From the NCBI RefSeq assembly GCF_018122735.1, contig NZ_JAGRRD010000001.1, positions 4,431,218-4,495,217 on the forward strand: DNA of 64,000 nucleotides. The letters run 5' to 3'. The position numbers were made by a program, and so were the translations under genes. The notes below the pieces were generated by a model. It saw only the letters and a program-made list of their open reading frames with translations, made no database searches and was not told where the DNA came from. This DNA is from Azoarcus sp. L1K30. Lineage in GTDB: Bacteria; Pseudomonadota; Gammaproteobacteria; Burkholderiales; Rhodocyclaceae. How positions within the stretch are numbered: the stretch's first letter is position 1; the number at the start of each line of letters is the position of its first letter. Below, piece after piece: positions 1-9,431 of this stretch.

Positions 1-1
1 C

Positions 2-688
2 CGACTCGTGCCGCGTCCCGATGTGTTGCTGATCAGCGGTGACTTGACCGAGCATGGTGGGGCGGACGAGTACGCCCGTATCCTCGAATTACTTTCTGCG
101 CTGCAGATGCCGGCGTATGCCGTTCCCGGTAACCATGATTCGGCGGCGATGATGCGCGACTGCCTGCCGCTACAAGTGCCCGCGCGTGAGCCGGGGCATG
201 CGTCCTTCGTGATCGAAGGGGCGGGGCTGCGGATCGTCGGGCTGGATACGTCCGTGGAAGGCAAGGCCTATGGCGCGCTGTGTGCGGATCGGCTCGAATG
301 GCTCGAGCATGCCTTGGCCGGGCGCAGCGGGGGGCCGGCGCTGGTCTTCATGCATCATCCGCCGTTCGACACCGGCATCGAGGCAATGGACCGTTGCGGG
401 CTGCTGCATGGACGGGAACGTTTTGGAGAAATCATCCAAAGCCACGGTGCGGTGGCGGGCGTCGTGTGCGGACATGTGCACCGCCCGATTCAAACAACTT
501 TGGGCGGAGTGCCCGTGCATGTCGCAAGTTCGGTGGCACATCAGATAGCGCTCGATCTGAACCGCGATGCACGGCTGGCCTACTGTCTGGAGCCTGGGCG
601 TGTGTCTCTCCATCGGTGCCTGCCCGGCGTTCCGATGGTCAGTCACTCGAGCTATATCAGGGATTTCCCCGGGCCGTTTGAATTCTGA
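2..688 (+). CDS. Metallophosphoesterase, CpdA-like (5' end outside window)
   Basis: This is the 3' part of a calcineurin-like phosphoesterase. Counting from the GTG at position 8, GDLTEHG (about residues 11-17), GNHD (41-44), MHHPP (115-119) and GHVHRP (155-160) are the dinuclear metal-binding motifs of class III cyclic-nucleotide phosphodiesterases. The frame stays open to the window edge, and the usual first motif (DxH, in a start like ITDxH) is missing, so the real start lies upstream and the GTG is only an internal codon. The likely role is hydrolysis of cAMP or a related phosphodiester in the cytoplasm; the substrate cannot be read from sequence. It is convergent with the HAD gene, with only four bases between the stops. 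Confidence 0.85.
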   Translation, partial: RLVPRPDVLLISGDLTEHGGADEYARILELLSALQMPAYAVPGNHDSAAMMRDCLPLQVPAREPGHASFVIEGAGLRIVGLDTSVEGKAYGALCADRLEWLEHALAGRSGGPALVFMHHPPFDTGIEAMDRCGLLHGRERFGEIIQSHGAVAGVVCGHVHRPIQTTLGGVPVHVASSVAHQIALDLNRDARLAYCLEPGRVSLHRCLPGVPMVSHSSYIRDFPGPFEF

Positions 689-692
689 GCGT

Positions 693-1355
693 TCAGCGCA
701 GCGAGATGACCGGCCATCCCTGGCTTTCCGCGTGCGCACGCAGGGTGTCGTCGGGGTCGACGGCAACCGGTTGCCGCACCCGCTGCATCAGTGGCAGGTC
801 GTTGTGCGAGTCGCTGTAGAACCATGAGCTGTCAAAGCTGCCGTAATGCAGACCGAGGGATTCGAGCCAGGCATCGACGCGCTCGATCTTGCCCGCCTTG
901 AAGGACGGCGTGCCGCGTGGCTTGCCGGTGAACTGGCCATTCTCCTGCGCGGGGATGGTGGCGATCAGGTGCGGGATACCGAATTCGCGCACGATCGGTC
1001 CGGTGACGAAACTGTTCGTGGCGGTCACGACCGCGACCAGTGCGCCACGCGCCAGGTGTTCATCGACCAGAGCACGCGATTTCGTCGAAATCATCGGCAT
1101 GATGCTCGTCGTCATGAACTCGCGGTGCCAGGCGTCGAGCTCTGCGCGCGGATGGCGGGCCAGCGGCGCCAGCTGAAAATCGAGAAACTCGAAGATGTCC
1201 AGCGTGCCGTCCTTGTACTGTTCGTAGAACGCGACGTTCCTCGCCGCCTGCACTTCACGGTCCAGCACGCCCTTGCCGATCAGGAATTGCGCCCAGGCAA
1301 AGTCCGAATCGCCTGCAAGCAGAGTATTGTCGAGGTCGAAGAGTACGAGATCCAT
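693..1355 (-). CDS. HAD-IB family hydrolase (phosphoserine phosphatase-like)
   Basis: A 220-residue cytoplasmic haloacid-dehalogenase phosphatase. The N-terminal FDLDNTLL motif supplies the nucleophilic Asp (residue 7) and the acid/base Asp (residue 9). TATNSF near residue 110 is motif II, and YSDSHNDLPL near residue 183 is the Mg-binding motif IV. The helical cap between motifs I and II fits subfamily IB, which includes SerB and several small-metabolite phosphatases; the substrate is not known here. It follows hda by about 45 bases on the same strand, so it is probably the last gene of the perM-hda-HAD transcript. The start is the only good ATG in front of motif I. Confidence 0.85.
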   Translation of the reverse strand: MDLVLFDLDNTLLAGDSDFAWAQFLIGKGVLDREVQAARNVAFYEQYKDGTLDIFEFLDFQLAPLARHPRAELDAWHREFMTTSIMPMISTKSRALVDEHLARGALVAVVTATNSFVTGPIVREFGIPHLIATIPAQENGQFTGKPRGTPSFKAGKIERVDAWLESLGLHYGSFDSSWFYSDSHNDLPLMQRVRQPVAVDPDDTLRAHAESQGWPVISLR

Positions 1356-1399
1356 GTGAGGTTCCGGGTGTGCGTCGTATTGCGGCTCTAGAGCCGGTT

Positions 1400-2086
1400 T
1401 CAGATGGCAAGCCCCTGCTGCATCAGTTCCCGCAGCAGGGGGAGTGTGATCGGGCGCTTTTGTTCGAGTGACGCGGCGTCGAGTGCGTTGAAGGCGGCGA
1501 GCAGGCTGGGCAGGTCGCGGCGACCGTGGCGCAGCAGGAAGTCGACCACCTCGTCCGCTAGCCGCAAGCCTCGGCGTTCTGCCAGCATGGCGAGGATGGC
1601 GGCGCGTGAATCGTCGTCCAGTGGCTGAACTTCGAAGATCAGGCTTTGCCCGATGCGGGTGCGCAGGTCTTCGCGCAGGGCGAGCCCAAGCGGCGCCTGC
1701 GGGCCCGACAGCAGCAGCGACTGGGCATTGAGGCGGGCGCGGTTGAATGCGTTGAACAGGGCGATCTGGGCTTCGGGGCGCAAGCGGTCGATGTCGTCCA
1801 CCGCGACCAGGGCACCTTCGGTTTCGGGCAGCGTATCGCGGATGTCGCCGGCGTTGACAAAGTGAGCGGCGCGGCCGTGCTCGGTCGCGAGCTGAACGCT
1901 GGCCTGCAGCAGATGCGAGCGCCCCTTGCCGCTACTGCCCCAAAGGTAGAGATGCGGCGCCGGTAGGGCGTCGCGCGCGCAGGCGAGCAGCGACAGACTG
2001 GCGATGAGCTCCTGGTTGGCGCCGACGACGAAATTGTCCAGCGTCGGGGGCGTGTCGGTGCGGATGTCGAGAAGCAGTTGCTTCAT
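1400..2086 (-). CDS. hda: DnaA regulatory inactivator Hda
   Basis: A 228-residue AAA+ protein of the DnaA/Hda family. The N-terminal QLLLDI sequence matches a beta-clamp-binding pentapeptide, as expected for Hda, which works with the loaded clamp to promote hydrolysis of DnaA-bound ATP. WGSSGKGRSHLL (about residues 49-60) stands in place of Walker A and, as in E. coli Hda, has Arg where DnaA has the Walker Lys. VAVDDIDRL is Walker B. There is no C-terminal DNA-binding domain, which separates it from DnaA itself. The ATG overlaps the stop of the AI-2E permease gene by four bases, so the two genes are translationally coupled. Confidence 0.93.
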   Translation of the reverse strand: MKQLLLDIRTDTPPTLDNFVVGANQELIASLSLLACARDALPAPHLYLWGSSGKGRSHLLQASVQLATEHGRAAHFVNAGDIRDTLPETEGALVAVDDIDRLRPEAQIALFNAFNRARLNAQSLLLSGPQAPLGLALREDLRTRIGQSLIFEVQPLDDDSRAAILAMLAERRGLRLADEVVDFLLRHGRRDLPSLLAAFNALDAASLEQKRPITLPLLRELMQQGLAI

Positions 2087-3162
2087 GTGTCGTCACGCTC
2101 GCCGAGATAGAGCCGGCTGGAAAACCAGGCTGCGCTGAGTTCGCGCAGGCCGACGAGCAGGGCGGCGCTGACCGGAAGGGCCACCAGGATGCCGACGAAG
2201 CCGAACAGCTGGCCGAACGCCATCAGGGCGAAGATCACCGCCAGTGGATGCAGGCCGATGCGCTCGCCGACCAGGTACGGTGTGAGCAGGAAGCTCTCCA
2301 GCAATTGCCCCAGTCCATAGACCACGGCGACGCCGATCAGCGGCGACCAGCCCCCACCCTGAAGCAGCGCTGCCACAATCGCCAGGATCAGGCCACCGCC
2401 GAAGCCGACATAGGGAATGAAGACCAGCAGCCCGGTGATGACGCCGACCGGGAGTGCAAACTTGAGGCCGGCGAGCCACAGACCGAGGCTGTAATACACC
2501 GCGAGCAGCAACATCACCGAGAGCTGGCCGCGCAGGAATTCCGACAGTACCGAATCGACATCGCCGATGACGTGCATGGTGCGGGCGATCCACGGTCGCG
2601 GCACGACATGCTGCAGGCCATTGACGATCCGCGGCCACTCCTGCAGCAGGTAGAACATCACCACCGGCACCAGAAAGAGATTGGCAAGCACGCCGACCAC
2701 GGCCATGCCGCCGGTCTTGAGGTGTCCAAGGACGATGGGCACGAGGTCCTGCGCGCTCTCCCAGTGCTGGGTCATCCATTCCCGCAGTTGTGCCGAGTCG
2801 AGCTGCAAGTCGACACCGAGACGCGCCTGCAGCAAGGGGCTGATCCTGAGATTGAACAGCTCGATGAGGTCGGGCAGGCGCCGCAGCAGCGTCACCGCCT
2901 CGCGGTACAGCATGGGCATCAGGATCAGGGTCAGGGTAACGAGGATCAGGCCGAGCCCGACGATGACCAGCAGGACCGCTGCGGCGCGCGGCATCCTGCG
3001 GCCCACCAGCCAATTGACCGCCGGATCGCAGATATACGCGAACACCGCGGCGACGACGAAGGGCGCCAGAATCGGGGAAAGCACCCAGAACAGCCCGATC
3101 AGGGCAAGCGCGCCGCCAGCCCAGGCGGCAGTTTGCAGACGGTCGGCGCGGGGCGTGTTCAT
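2083..3162 (-). CDS. AI-2E family transporter (PerM-like membrane protein)
   Basis: A 359-residue polytopic inner-membrane protein of the AI-2 exporter/PerM superfamily. It has hydrophobic segments at the N-terminus, a central soluble stretch (about residues 95-150) and a set of C-terminal membrane helices ending with the GLREL region typical of the family. Members have been linked to autoinducer-2 export or to Na+/H+ exchange, so the substrate is open. The gene starts divergently from purM, with about 140 bases between the starts, and overlaps hda at its 3' end. The perM-hda order next to purM is common in Betaproteobacteria. Confidence 0.85.
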   Translation of the reverse strand: MNTPRADRLQTAAWAGGALALIGLFWVLSPILAPFVVAAVFAYICDPAVNWLVGRRMPRAAAVLLVIVGLGLILVTLTLILMPMLYREAVTLLRRLPDLIELFNLRISPLLQARLGVDLQLDSAQLREWMTQHWESAQDLVPIVLGHLKTGGMAVVGVLANLFLVPVVMFYLLQEWPRIVNGLQHVVPRPWIARTMHVIGDVDSVLSEFLRGQLSVMLLLAVYYSLGLWLAGLKFALPVGVITGLLVFIPYVGFGGGLILAIVAALLQGGGWSPLIGVAVVYGLGQLLESFLLTPYLVGERIGLHPLAVIFALMAFGQLFGFVGILVALPVSAALLVGLRELSAAWFSSRLYLGERDDT

Positions 3163-3301
3163 TTCAAGTAAAATTGTCGGCCAGTTGCGGGCCGGGTTGG
3201 CCTGCGAAACACGTAAATGTAGCCACTTGGCGTGCTTGCCTCAAGTTCGGGGTGTCGCCACAGCGGCTGAATTCTGCATCCGCACTGCCAGAGGAACGAT
3301 C

Positions 3302-4348
3302 TTGAGCGCGCAAAAAACCTCCCTTTCCTATCGTGATGCCGGCGTCGACATCGAGGCCGGTGACGCCCTGGTCGACCGGATCAAGCCTTTCGCCAAGCGC
3401 ACCATGCGCCCCGAAGTGCTCGGCGGTATCGGCGGGTTCGGCGCGCTGTTCGAGCTGTCGAAAAAATATCGCGAGCCGGTTCTGGTGTCGGGCACCGATG
3501 GCGTCGGAACCAAACTCAAGCTGGCTTTTCACTGGAACAAGCATGACACCGTCGGCCAGGACCTGGTGGCCATGAGTGTGAACGATATTCTGGTGCAGGG
3601 GGCTGAACCACTGTTCTTTCTCGACTACTTCGCCTGCGGCAAGCTCGACGTCGATACCGCTGCCGATGTGGTCAAGGGCATCGCCCGGGGCTGTGAATTG
3701 TCGGGTTGCGCGCTGATAGGCGGCGAGACGGCCGAAATGCCCAGCATGTATCCCGACGGCGAATACGATCTGGCCGGTTTTGCCGTCGGCGCGGTCGAGA
3801 AGGCAGACATCATCGACGGCTCGAAGATCATGCCCGGCGACGTGGTGCTCGGTCTGGCATCGAGCGGGGCGCATTCCAACGGTTACTCGCTAATCCGCAA
3901 GATTATCGAGGTCGCCAAGCCCGACCTCGATGCCGACTTTCACGGTCGTCCCTTCCGCGATGTGGTGATGGAGCCCACGCGCCTGTACGTCAAGCCGCTG
4001 CTGGCGTTGATGCAGTCCATGCCGGGCGTGGTCAAGGGTATGGCCCATATTACCGGGGGCGGCATCACCGAGAACGTGCCGCGCATTCTGCGCGACGAAC
4101 TGGTGGCCCGCATCGATGCCGGGAGCTGGACGCTGCCGCCGCTGTTCCAGTGGCTGCAGGCCGCGGGCAATGTCGACATGCAGGAGATGTATCGCGTGTT
4201 CAACTGCGGTATCGGCATGGCCGTGGTGGTCGCCGCCGACCGCGCGGAAGCGGTGACGGCGCAACTGCTTGCAGCCGGCGAGACGGTGCATCGTATTGGT
4301 CGTATCGATGCCCGCAAGGCGGGTGAGGCGCAGACCATCGTCGGCTGA
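3302..4348 (+). CDS. purM: Phosphoribosylformylglycinamidine cyclo-ligase
   Basis: PurM (AIR synthetase) converts FGAM and ATP to aminoimidazole ribonucleotide in purine synthesis. The product is 348 residues, close to the 345 of E. coli. Visible family blocks are [32 protein letters not shown] and [10 protein letters not shown], which form the ATP and formylglycinamidine sites. The frame is open for hundreds of bases upstream, but I place the start at a TTG because GAGGA sits six bases before it and homology begins exactly there ([16 protein letters not shown]). The longer reading runs antisense into the AI-2E gene and is not credible. A strong hairpin terminator follows 28 bases after the stop. 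Confidence 0.95.
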   Translation: MSAQKTSLSYRDAGVDIEAGDALVDRIKPFAKRTMRPEVLGGIGGFGALFELSKKYREPVLVSGTDGVGTKLKLAFHWNKHDTVGQDLVAMSVNDILVQGAEPLFFLDYFACGKLDVDTAADVVKGIARGCELSGCALIGGETAEMPSMYPDGEYDLAGFAVGAVEKADIIDGSKIMPGDVVLGLASSGAHSNGYSLIRKIIEVAKPDLDADFHGRPFRDVVMEPTRLYVKPLLALMQSMPGVVKGMAHITGGGITENVPRILRDELVARIDAGSWTLPPLFQWLQAAGNVDMQEMYRVFNCGIGMAVVVAADRAEAVTAQLLAAGETVHRIGRIDARKAGEAQTIVG

Positions 4349-4375
4349 TCGCCTGACCCGGTCGCGCCCGACAAC

Positions 4376-4403
4376 AGGCCGGAATAGTCTTCCGGCCTTT
4401 TTT
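4376..4403 (+). terminator. Rho-independent terminator after purM
   Basis: A perfect 9-bp stem (AGGCCGGAA / TTCCGGCCT) with a five-base loop is followed by a run of six T. It ends the purM transcript and separates it from the efflux genes downstream. Confidence 0.92.
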
Positions 4404-4572
4404 GTGCCCGCACCGACATCCCCGGAGTTATTTGGCGCTGAGGAACTCGGCCGTGCCGGGAGGTTCTGAGTTCGGGGCGGATCATTCCGGTCCAGGCGAT
4501 GCGGACGCAATGCAGGTGTGCCGGTCGTTCCCATCTGACAGAATCGCGTTTTCCACTTCGGCTGTCGTCGCC

Positions 4573-5673
4573 ATGTCCATTCGCCGCCCGTTCGTCCTTG
4601 TCCTGATCAGCGTCGGCCTGGTGGCGGCGGTTGCGGTCGGCTGGCATCTGGCGCGCGGAGGCAGGGCCGGCGAGGCGGTGGTGGCCGCGGCGGTGCCGGC
4701 GCGAACTGCCCCGGTGGTGGTCGAGGCGCAGGTCGTTGCCGTTCAGCCGATGGCGGAAGATGTCACCGCGGTGGGATCACTGGTGTCGAACGAGTCGGTG
4801 GTGCTCCGGCCGGAGATTGCGGGACGCATCGCGCGGATCGGTTTTCGTGACGGCGTGGCCGTGCGCGAGGGGGCGGTGCTGATCGAACTCGACGCAGCCG
4901 TTCAGCGCGCCGAACTGCAGCAGGCGCAGGCTGCGCTCGACCTTTCCGTGGCCAATCATCGCCGCGCCGAAGACCTGTTTGCGCGCAAGTTCGTCAGCAG
5001 GAGCAGTCTCGATACCGCGCAATCCCAGCTCGAGGCTGCGCGTGCCGCGGTTGCTCTGGCCCGGGCGCGTTTCGAACGCACCCGGATTCGTGCGCCATTC
5101 GACGGCATTGCCGGGATTCGCAAGGTCAGTGTTGGCGACTACATCAAGGATGGCGAGGCGCTGGTCAATATCGAGGATATCGCCACGCTCAAGGTCGACT
5201 TCCGTCTGCCAGAGCTCTATCTGGATCGATTGCGGCCGGGGCAGGTGCTCGAGGTGAGCAGCGATGTACTGCCCGGCAAGCGTTTCGAGGCGACGCTGGA
5301 TGCGATCGATCCGCTGGTGGACAGCCAGGCACGGGCGGTGCAGCTGCGCGCCCGTTTGCCCAATACCGGCGGCAGTTTGCGTCCGGGCGGCTTCGTCCGT
5401 GTGCGCTTGATCCTGCAGGACCGCCCGCAGGTGCTGGTTGTGCCGGAAGAGGCGCTGGTCATGGCGCCGGGTAATGTGCAGTTCGTGTATCGGATCGAGG
5501 CCGGCAAGGCCAGACGGGTGGATGTGCAGACCGGCGCGCGTCGTGCCGGCATGGTGGAGCTTGTCGCCGGGCTCTCGGCGGGTGATCGCATCGTCACCGC
5601 GGGTCAGCTCAAGTTGCGCGATGGCGCCGCGGTGACGGTGGCCGGCGCTGCGACCGCAAAGTCAGGCAGCTGA
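4573..5673 (+). CDS. RND efflux periplasmic adaptor subunit (MFP)
   Basis: A 366-residue membrane-fusion protein that would bridge the inner-membrane pump and an outer-membrane channel. It has an N-terminal signal anchor (FVLVLISVGLVAAVAVGW), a biotinyl-lipoyl half-domain (VALRPEIAGRI-type region near residues 75-105), a helical hairpin (about 110-165), the second lipoyl half (IRAPFDGIAGIRKVSVGDYI) and a beta-barrel plus membrane-proximal domain. I chose the ATG directly before MSIRRPF because the residues upstream are neither hydrophobic nor conserved in type. The pump gene follows after 11 bases. No outer-membrane factor is encoded nearby, so the channel is probably supplied from elsewhere in the genome. 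Confidence 0.9.
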   Translation: MSIRRPFVLVLISVGLVAAVAVGWHLARGGRAGEAVVAAAVPARTAPVVVEAQVVAVQPMAEDVTAVGSLVSNESVVLRPEIAGRIARIGFRDGVAVREGAVLIELDAAVQRAELQQAQAALDLSVANHRRAEDLFARKFVSRSSLDTAQSQLEAARAAVALARARFERTRIRAPFDGIAGIRKVSVGDYIKDGEALVNIEDIATLKVDFRLPELYLDRLRPGQVLEVSSDVLPGKRFEATLDAIDPLVDSQARAVQLRARLPNTGGSLRPGGFVRVRLILQDRPQVLVVPEEALVMAPGNVQFVYRIEAGKARRVDVQTGARRAGMVELVAGLSAGDRIVTAGQLKLRDGAAVTVAGAATAKSGS

Positions 5674-5684
5674 GCGGTCGCGCC

Positions 5685-8600
5685 ATGGTGATCTCCGAGA
5701 TCTGCATCCGCCGCCCGGTGTTTGCCACCGTGCTGTCACTGTTGTTGCTGTTGGTCGGGCTGATGTCGTGGACGCAACTGAGCGTGCGTGAATATCCGAA
5801 CATCGACGAGCCGGTGGTCACGGTCGATACGACCTATGCCGGGGCGAGTGCCGAGATCGTCGAGTCGCAGGTCACCAAGCCGCTGGAGGATTCGCTGGCC
5901 GGCATCGAGGGCGTGGACGTGCTGTCGTCCATCAGCCGCCAGGAGCGCAGCCAGATTACCGTGCGTTTTCGCATCGAACGCAATGCCGACAGCGCGGCCG
6001 CGGATGTGCGTGACCGGGTGTCGCGGGTTCGCCGCCGCCTCCCCGACGATGTGGACGAACCCGTGATTTCCAAGGTCGAAGCCGATGCCAGTCCGATCAT
6101 CTGGGTGGCATTTTCGTCCGATCGCCACTCGGCGCTGGAAATGAGCGACTTTGCCACCCGCATCATCAAGCCCCGGCTGCAGACCCTTCCCGGCGCGGCC
6201 GACGCACGCGTATTTGGTGAGCGACGCTACTCGATGCGAATCTGGCTCGACCGCGACCGCCTGGCTGCTCATGGTCTCACCGCACAGGATGTCGAAGATG
6301 CCATCCGGCGCCAGAACGTCGAGCTTCCCGCCGGTCGCATCGAGGGCGAGGCGCGCGAATTCGCCGTGGTGGCGCGTACCGACCTCGTCGATCCGCAGCA
6401 GTTTGCCGCGATCGTGGTACGCAAGGCGGAGACGGCCGACGCTTACGCGGTACGGATACGCGATATCGGCCGGGTCGAGGTGGCGCCTGCCAACGAGCGT
6501 ACCCTGGTGCGCTTCATGGGTAAGCCGGCGATATCGCTGGGGCTGATCAAACAGTCAACGGCGAATCCGCTCGACCTGAAGAAAGGGCTGGTGGAGATGC
6601 TGCCGCGCCTGCTCGCGGAGTTGCCAGAAGGCATGTCGATGACCATCGCCAATGACACCACGGTGTTCATCGAGCGTTCGATCGCGTCGGTTTTTTCGAC
6701 GATTCTTGAGGCTGTACTGCTGGTCGCCGTGGTGTGCCTGTTCTTCCTGCGCAACTGGCGGGCGATGCTGATCCCGCTGGTGACTATTCCGGTGTCGCTG
6801 GTCGGCGCGTTTGCGTTGATGTACATGCTCGGATTCTCGATCAATACCTTGACCCTGCTCGCACTGGTGCTCGCCATCGGCCTGGTGGTCGACGATGCCA
6901 TCGTGGTGCTGGAGAATATCTATCGCCATATCGAGGAAGGCATGGCGCCGCTGGCGGCCGCCTTCAAGGGCGCAAAGGAGATCGGTTTCGCGGTGGTGGC
7001 AATGACCATCACTCTGGCCGCGGTCTATGCGCCGGTGGCCTTCATGACCGGTCGTACCGGCAAGCTGTTCGGCGAGTTCGCACTGACGCTGGCGGGGGCT
7101 GTGCTGGTATCTGGTTTCGTCGCGCTGACGCTGTCGCCGATGATGTGTTCGAAGCTGCTGCGCCATGAACGCAGGCATGGCGCCTTGTACCTGTGGATTG
7201 AACGCTTTCTCGAGGCGCTGGGCGCTGCCTACAGGCGCGGGCTGATACGCATGCTGGGCCTGCGCTGGGTGGTCATGCTCGCGTTTGCGCTGGTGGCTGG
7301 GCTGGCGGTGTGGCTGCTGGGACAGCTCAAGTCGGAACTGGCGCCGGTGGAGGACCGTGGCCGCGTGGTGAGCATCTTCAACGGACCGGAAGGCGCAACC
7401 ATGGACTACATGGCGCGCTACGCCTCGCAGGTGGAGGACATCTTTGCCCGTACCGCCGACGTCGATCGCTATCTGGTGATCTCTGGCAGTCCGACGATTT
7501 CGCAGGGCATCGCGTTTGCCGGCTTCACCGGCTGGAACGAACGCACGCGCTCCGCCCAGGCAATCGCCAGTGAGCTGGGACCGAAGCTCAAGGCCATTCC
7601 GGGCATCAATGCCTTTCCGGTGCTGCCCGCGGCCTTTGGGCAAAGTTCGCGCTCGCGCCCGATCAACGTCGTGGTGGTGAGTTCCGCGTCGTACGAGGAG
7701 CTGGGCCGATACACCGACCGCATCGTCGATGAGATGCAGGGCAATCCCGGCTTCGTTTCCCCCGACACCGACCTCAAGCTCACCAAGCCGGAGCTCGGCG
7801 TGGAGGTCGATCGCGAACGGGCTGCCGACCTTGGGGTGTCGATCGATGTTGTCGGGCGAACGCTCGAGACCATGCTCGGCGGCCGCCAGGTCACGCGCTA
7901 CAAGCGCGAAGCAGAGCAATACGACGTCGTGGTGCAGATGGACGCAGGCAGCCGCAGCGATCCGCGCGACATCCGCGATATCTTCGTGCGTGGCAAGGCT
8001 GGTGCCATGGTGCCGCTGTCCGGTCTGGTGAGCGTGAGCGCAGGCCTGAGCCCGCGCGAGCTCAACCATTTTGGCCAGCGCCGCGCCGTCGCCATCACTG
8101 CGAACCTGGCGCCGGGGTATTCGATGGGCGAGGCGCTGGCCTTCGTCGAGGCGGCGAGCGCCCGTGTGCTCCCGCCCGGCTATGCCATCGACTACGACGG
8201 ACAGTCGCGCGAGTTCAAAAGCAGTTCGGCCACCCTGGCGGTCACCTTCGTCCTGGCGCTGGCCTTCATTTACCTGGTGCTGGCGGCACAGTTCGAGAGT
8301 TTCCGCGATCCGCTGATCATCATGCTGACGGTGCCGCTGTCGATGGCCGGGGCACTGGGCGCGTTGCGGATGACCGGGGGCTCGCTCAATGTCTATAGCC
8401 AGATCGGGTTGGTGACCCTGGTCGGCCTGATCACCAAGCATGGCATTCTGATCGTGGAGTTCGCCAATCAGTTGCGCGAACGCGGCGAGCCGCTCGGCGT
8501 CGCCATCATCGATGCGTCGGTGCTGCGTCTGCGCCCGATCCTGATGACCACCGGGGCGATGGTGCTCGGCGCCATCCCGCTGGCGCTGGCCACGGGCGCC

Positions 8601-8762
8601 GGTGCGGAGAGCCGTCAGCAGATCGGCTGGGTGATCGTGGGCGGACTGGTGCTCGGGACCTTGTTCACACTGTTCGTGGTTCCGACGGTCTATACTCTGC
8701 TTGCCCGTCGCGAACGTGAGCCGGAAACTTTGTCTTCGCCTTCGGGTCGCATGGTGTCATGA
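5685..8762 (+). CDS. RND efflux pump, inner-membrane HAE1/AcrB-type permease
   Basis: A 1025-residue proton-driven efflux pump with the standard duplicated layout: TM1, a large periplasmic loop, TM2-6, then TM7, a second loop and TM8-12. The N-terminal ISEICIRRPVFATVLS is characteristic. GLVVDDAIVVLENI in TM4 carries the paired Asp of the proton relay, and GLITKHGILIVEFANQ carries the TM10 Lys, so the relay is intact. The likely substrates are drugs or hydrophobic toxins, but specificity cannot be read. The gene forms a two-gene operon with the adaptor. Its stop overlaps an ATG of the downstream unknown reading frame. Confidence 0.93.
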   Translation: MVISEICIRRPVFATVLSLLLLLVGLMSWTQLSVREYPNIDEPVVTVDTTYAGASAEIVESQVTKPLEDSLAGIEGVDVLSSISRQERSQITVRFRIERNADSAAADVRDRVSRVRRRLPDDVDEPVISKVEADASPIIWVAFSSDRHSALEMSDFATRIIKPRLQTLPGAADARVFGERRYSMRIWLDRDRLAAHGLTAQDVEDAIRRQNVELPAGRIEGEAREFAVVARTDLVDPQQFAAIVVRKAETADAYAVRIRDIGRVEVAPANERTLVRFMGKPAISLGLIKQSTANPLDLKKGLVEMLPRLLAELPEGMSMTIANDTTVFIERSIASVFSTILEAVLLVAVVCLFFLRNWRAMLIPLVTIPVSLVGAFALMYMLGFSINTLTLLALVLAIGLVVDDAIVVLENIYRHIEEGMAPLAAAFKGAKEIGFAVVAMTITLAAVYAPVAFMTGRTGKLFGEFALTLAGAVLVSGFVALTLSPMMCSKLLRHERRHGALYLWIERFLEALGAAYRRGLIRMLGLRWVVMLAFALVAGLAVWLLGQLKSELAPVEDRGRVVSIFNGPEGATMDYMARYASQVEDIFARTADVDRYLVISGSPTISQGIAFAGFTGWNERTRSAQAIASELGPKLKAIPGINAFPVLPAAFGQSSRSRPINVVVVSSASYEELGRYTDRIVDEMQGNPGFVSPDTDLKLTKPELGVEVDRERAADLGVSIDVVGRTLETMLGGRQVTRYKREAEQYDVVVQMDAGSRSDPRDIRDIFVRGKAGAMVPLSGLVSVSAGLSPRELNHFGQRRAVAITANLAPGYSMGEALAFVEAASARVLPPGYAIDYDGQSREFKSSSATLAVTFVLALAFIYLVLAAQFESFRDPLIIMLTVPLSMAGALGALRMTGGSLNVYSQIGLVTLVGLITKHGILIVEFANQLRERGEPLGVAIIDASVLRLRPILMTTGAMVLGAIPLALATGAGAESRQQIGWVIVGGLVLGTLFTLFVVPTVYTLLARREREPETLSSPSGRMVS

Positions 8763-8785
8763 GACGCCTGATTTTGGAGAGCATC

Positions 8786-9274
8786 ATGGATTCCGCGTTA
8801 AGGATTTCCGCCGTCGATACGTCAGCCGTGCAGTCTGCGCGACAGGCGGCGCTTCCGGGCGAGGCCCGGACCGTTTCCGATCCGCGTGCAGCGGGTGAGC
8901 AGGCGTCGGCGCAAGTGAGCATCAGTGCGGAAGGGCGTGCTGCGGAGCAGGCGGCGATTGCGGCAGCGCAGTCACCCGATGCGGCTGTTGCCGCGGCGCA
9001 GGTCGAGGTGGTGGCGCCGCCGGCCAATGCCGAGTCTTCGCGCTCGCTCGAGTCAGCCGTGGCGACGCCCGGGCCGGCGACTGGCGCGTCCCGGTCCGAG
9101 CGTGGTGAGGTCGAAGCGACAGAAGGGCGGGCCGAGACCACTGCCGAGGCGAGGTCGCGCAGCGAACCCGATGCGGCGTCTTCTGCCAACCGTCCGGCGG
9201 TTGAGTTGTATCTCGACAACGCCTCGCGCTCGAACGCGCAGCCGGCGCCATCTACGGTGCGCGTGTCGGCCTGA
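8786..9274 (+). CDS. Hypothetical Ala/Ser/Glu-rich protein
   Basis: I do not recognise this 162-residue protein. It is low complexity and rich in Ala, Ser, Glu and Arg, has no membrane segment or signal peptide, and looks largely disordered apart from an N-terminal DSALRISAVDTSAVQSARQ segment and VSISAEGRAAEQAA near residue 50, which may form short helices. The start at 8786 has a GGAGAG ribosome site seven bases upstream. A longer version from an ATG at 8759 overlaps the pump stop codon. Codon positions are GC-biased as in its neighbours, which supports coding, but no function should be assigned. It may belong to the efflux transcript. Confidence 0.55.
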   Translation: MDSALRISAVDTSAVQSARQAALPGEARTVSDPRAAGEQASAQVSISAEGRAAEQAAIAAAQSPDAAVAAAQVEVVAPPANAESSRSLESAVATPGPATGASRSERGEVEATEGRAETTAEARSRSEPDAASSANRPAVELYLDNASRSNAQPAPSTVRVSA

Positions 9275-9431
9275 CGGCTTCCTTCCCGGTCGCAGGATTG
9301 AAGCTGCAGCGTTCGTGGTTGCGGTCTTCCGACGCGGCATTTGTGGCGTATTGAGCACGGCGCACCGTGGGGCAAACCTGGTGTTGGCGGTTCTTGCCCG
9401 GCGATGGGCGCATGGATGACGTTGCGCTTGA

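Noticed and set aside
2681..3301. Extended N-terminus of purM
   Set aside because: It would run antisense through the AI-2E gene, and PurM homology begins at the TTG at 3302.
6555..8441. A 628-codon open frame antisense to the RND pump
   Set aside because: Low-complexity His/Arg/Gln translation opposite a complete pump gene.
9275..9431. Coding continuation between the unknown Ala-rich gene and the BT1-like gene
   Set aside because: An alternative frame of the Ala-rich gene runs into it, but composition and absence of a start do not support it.
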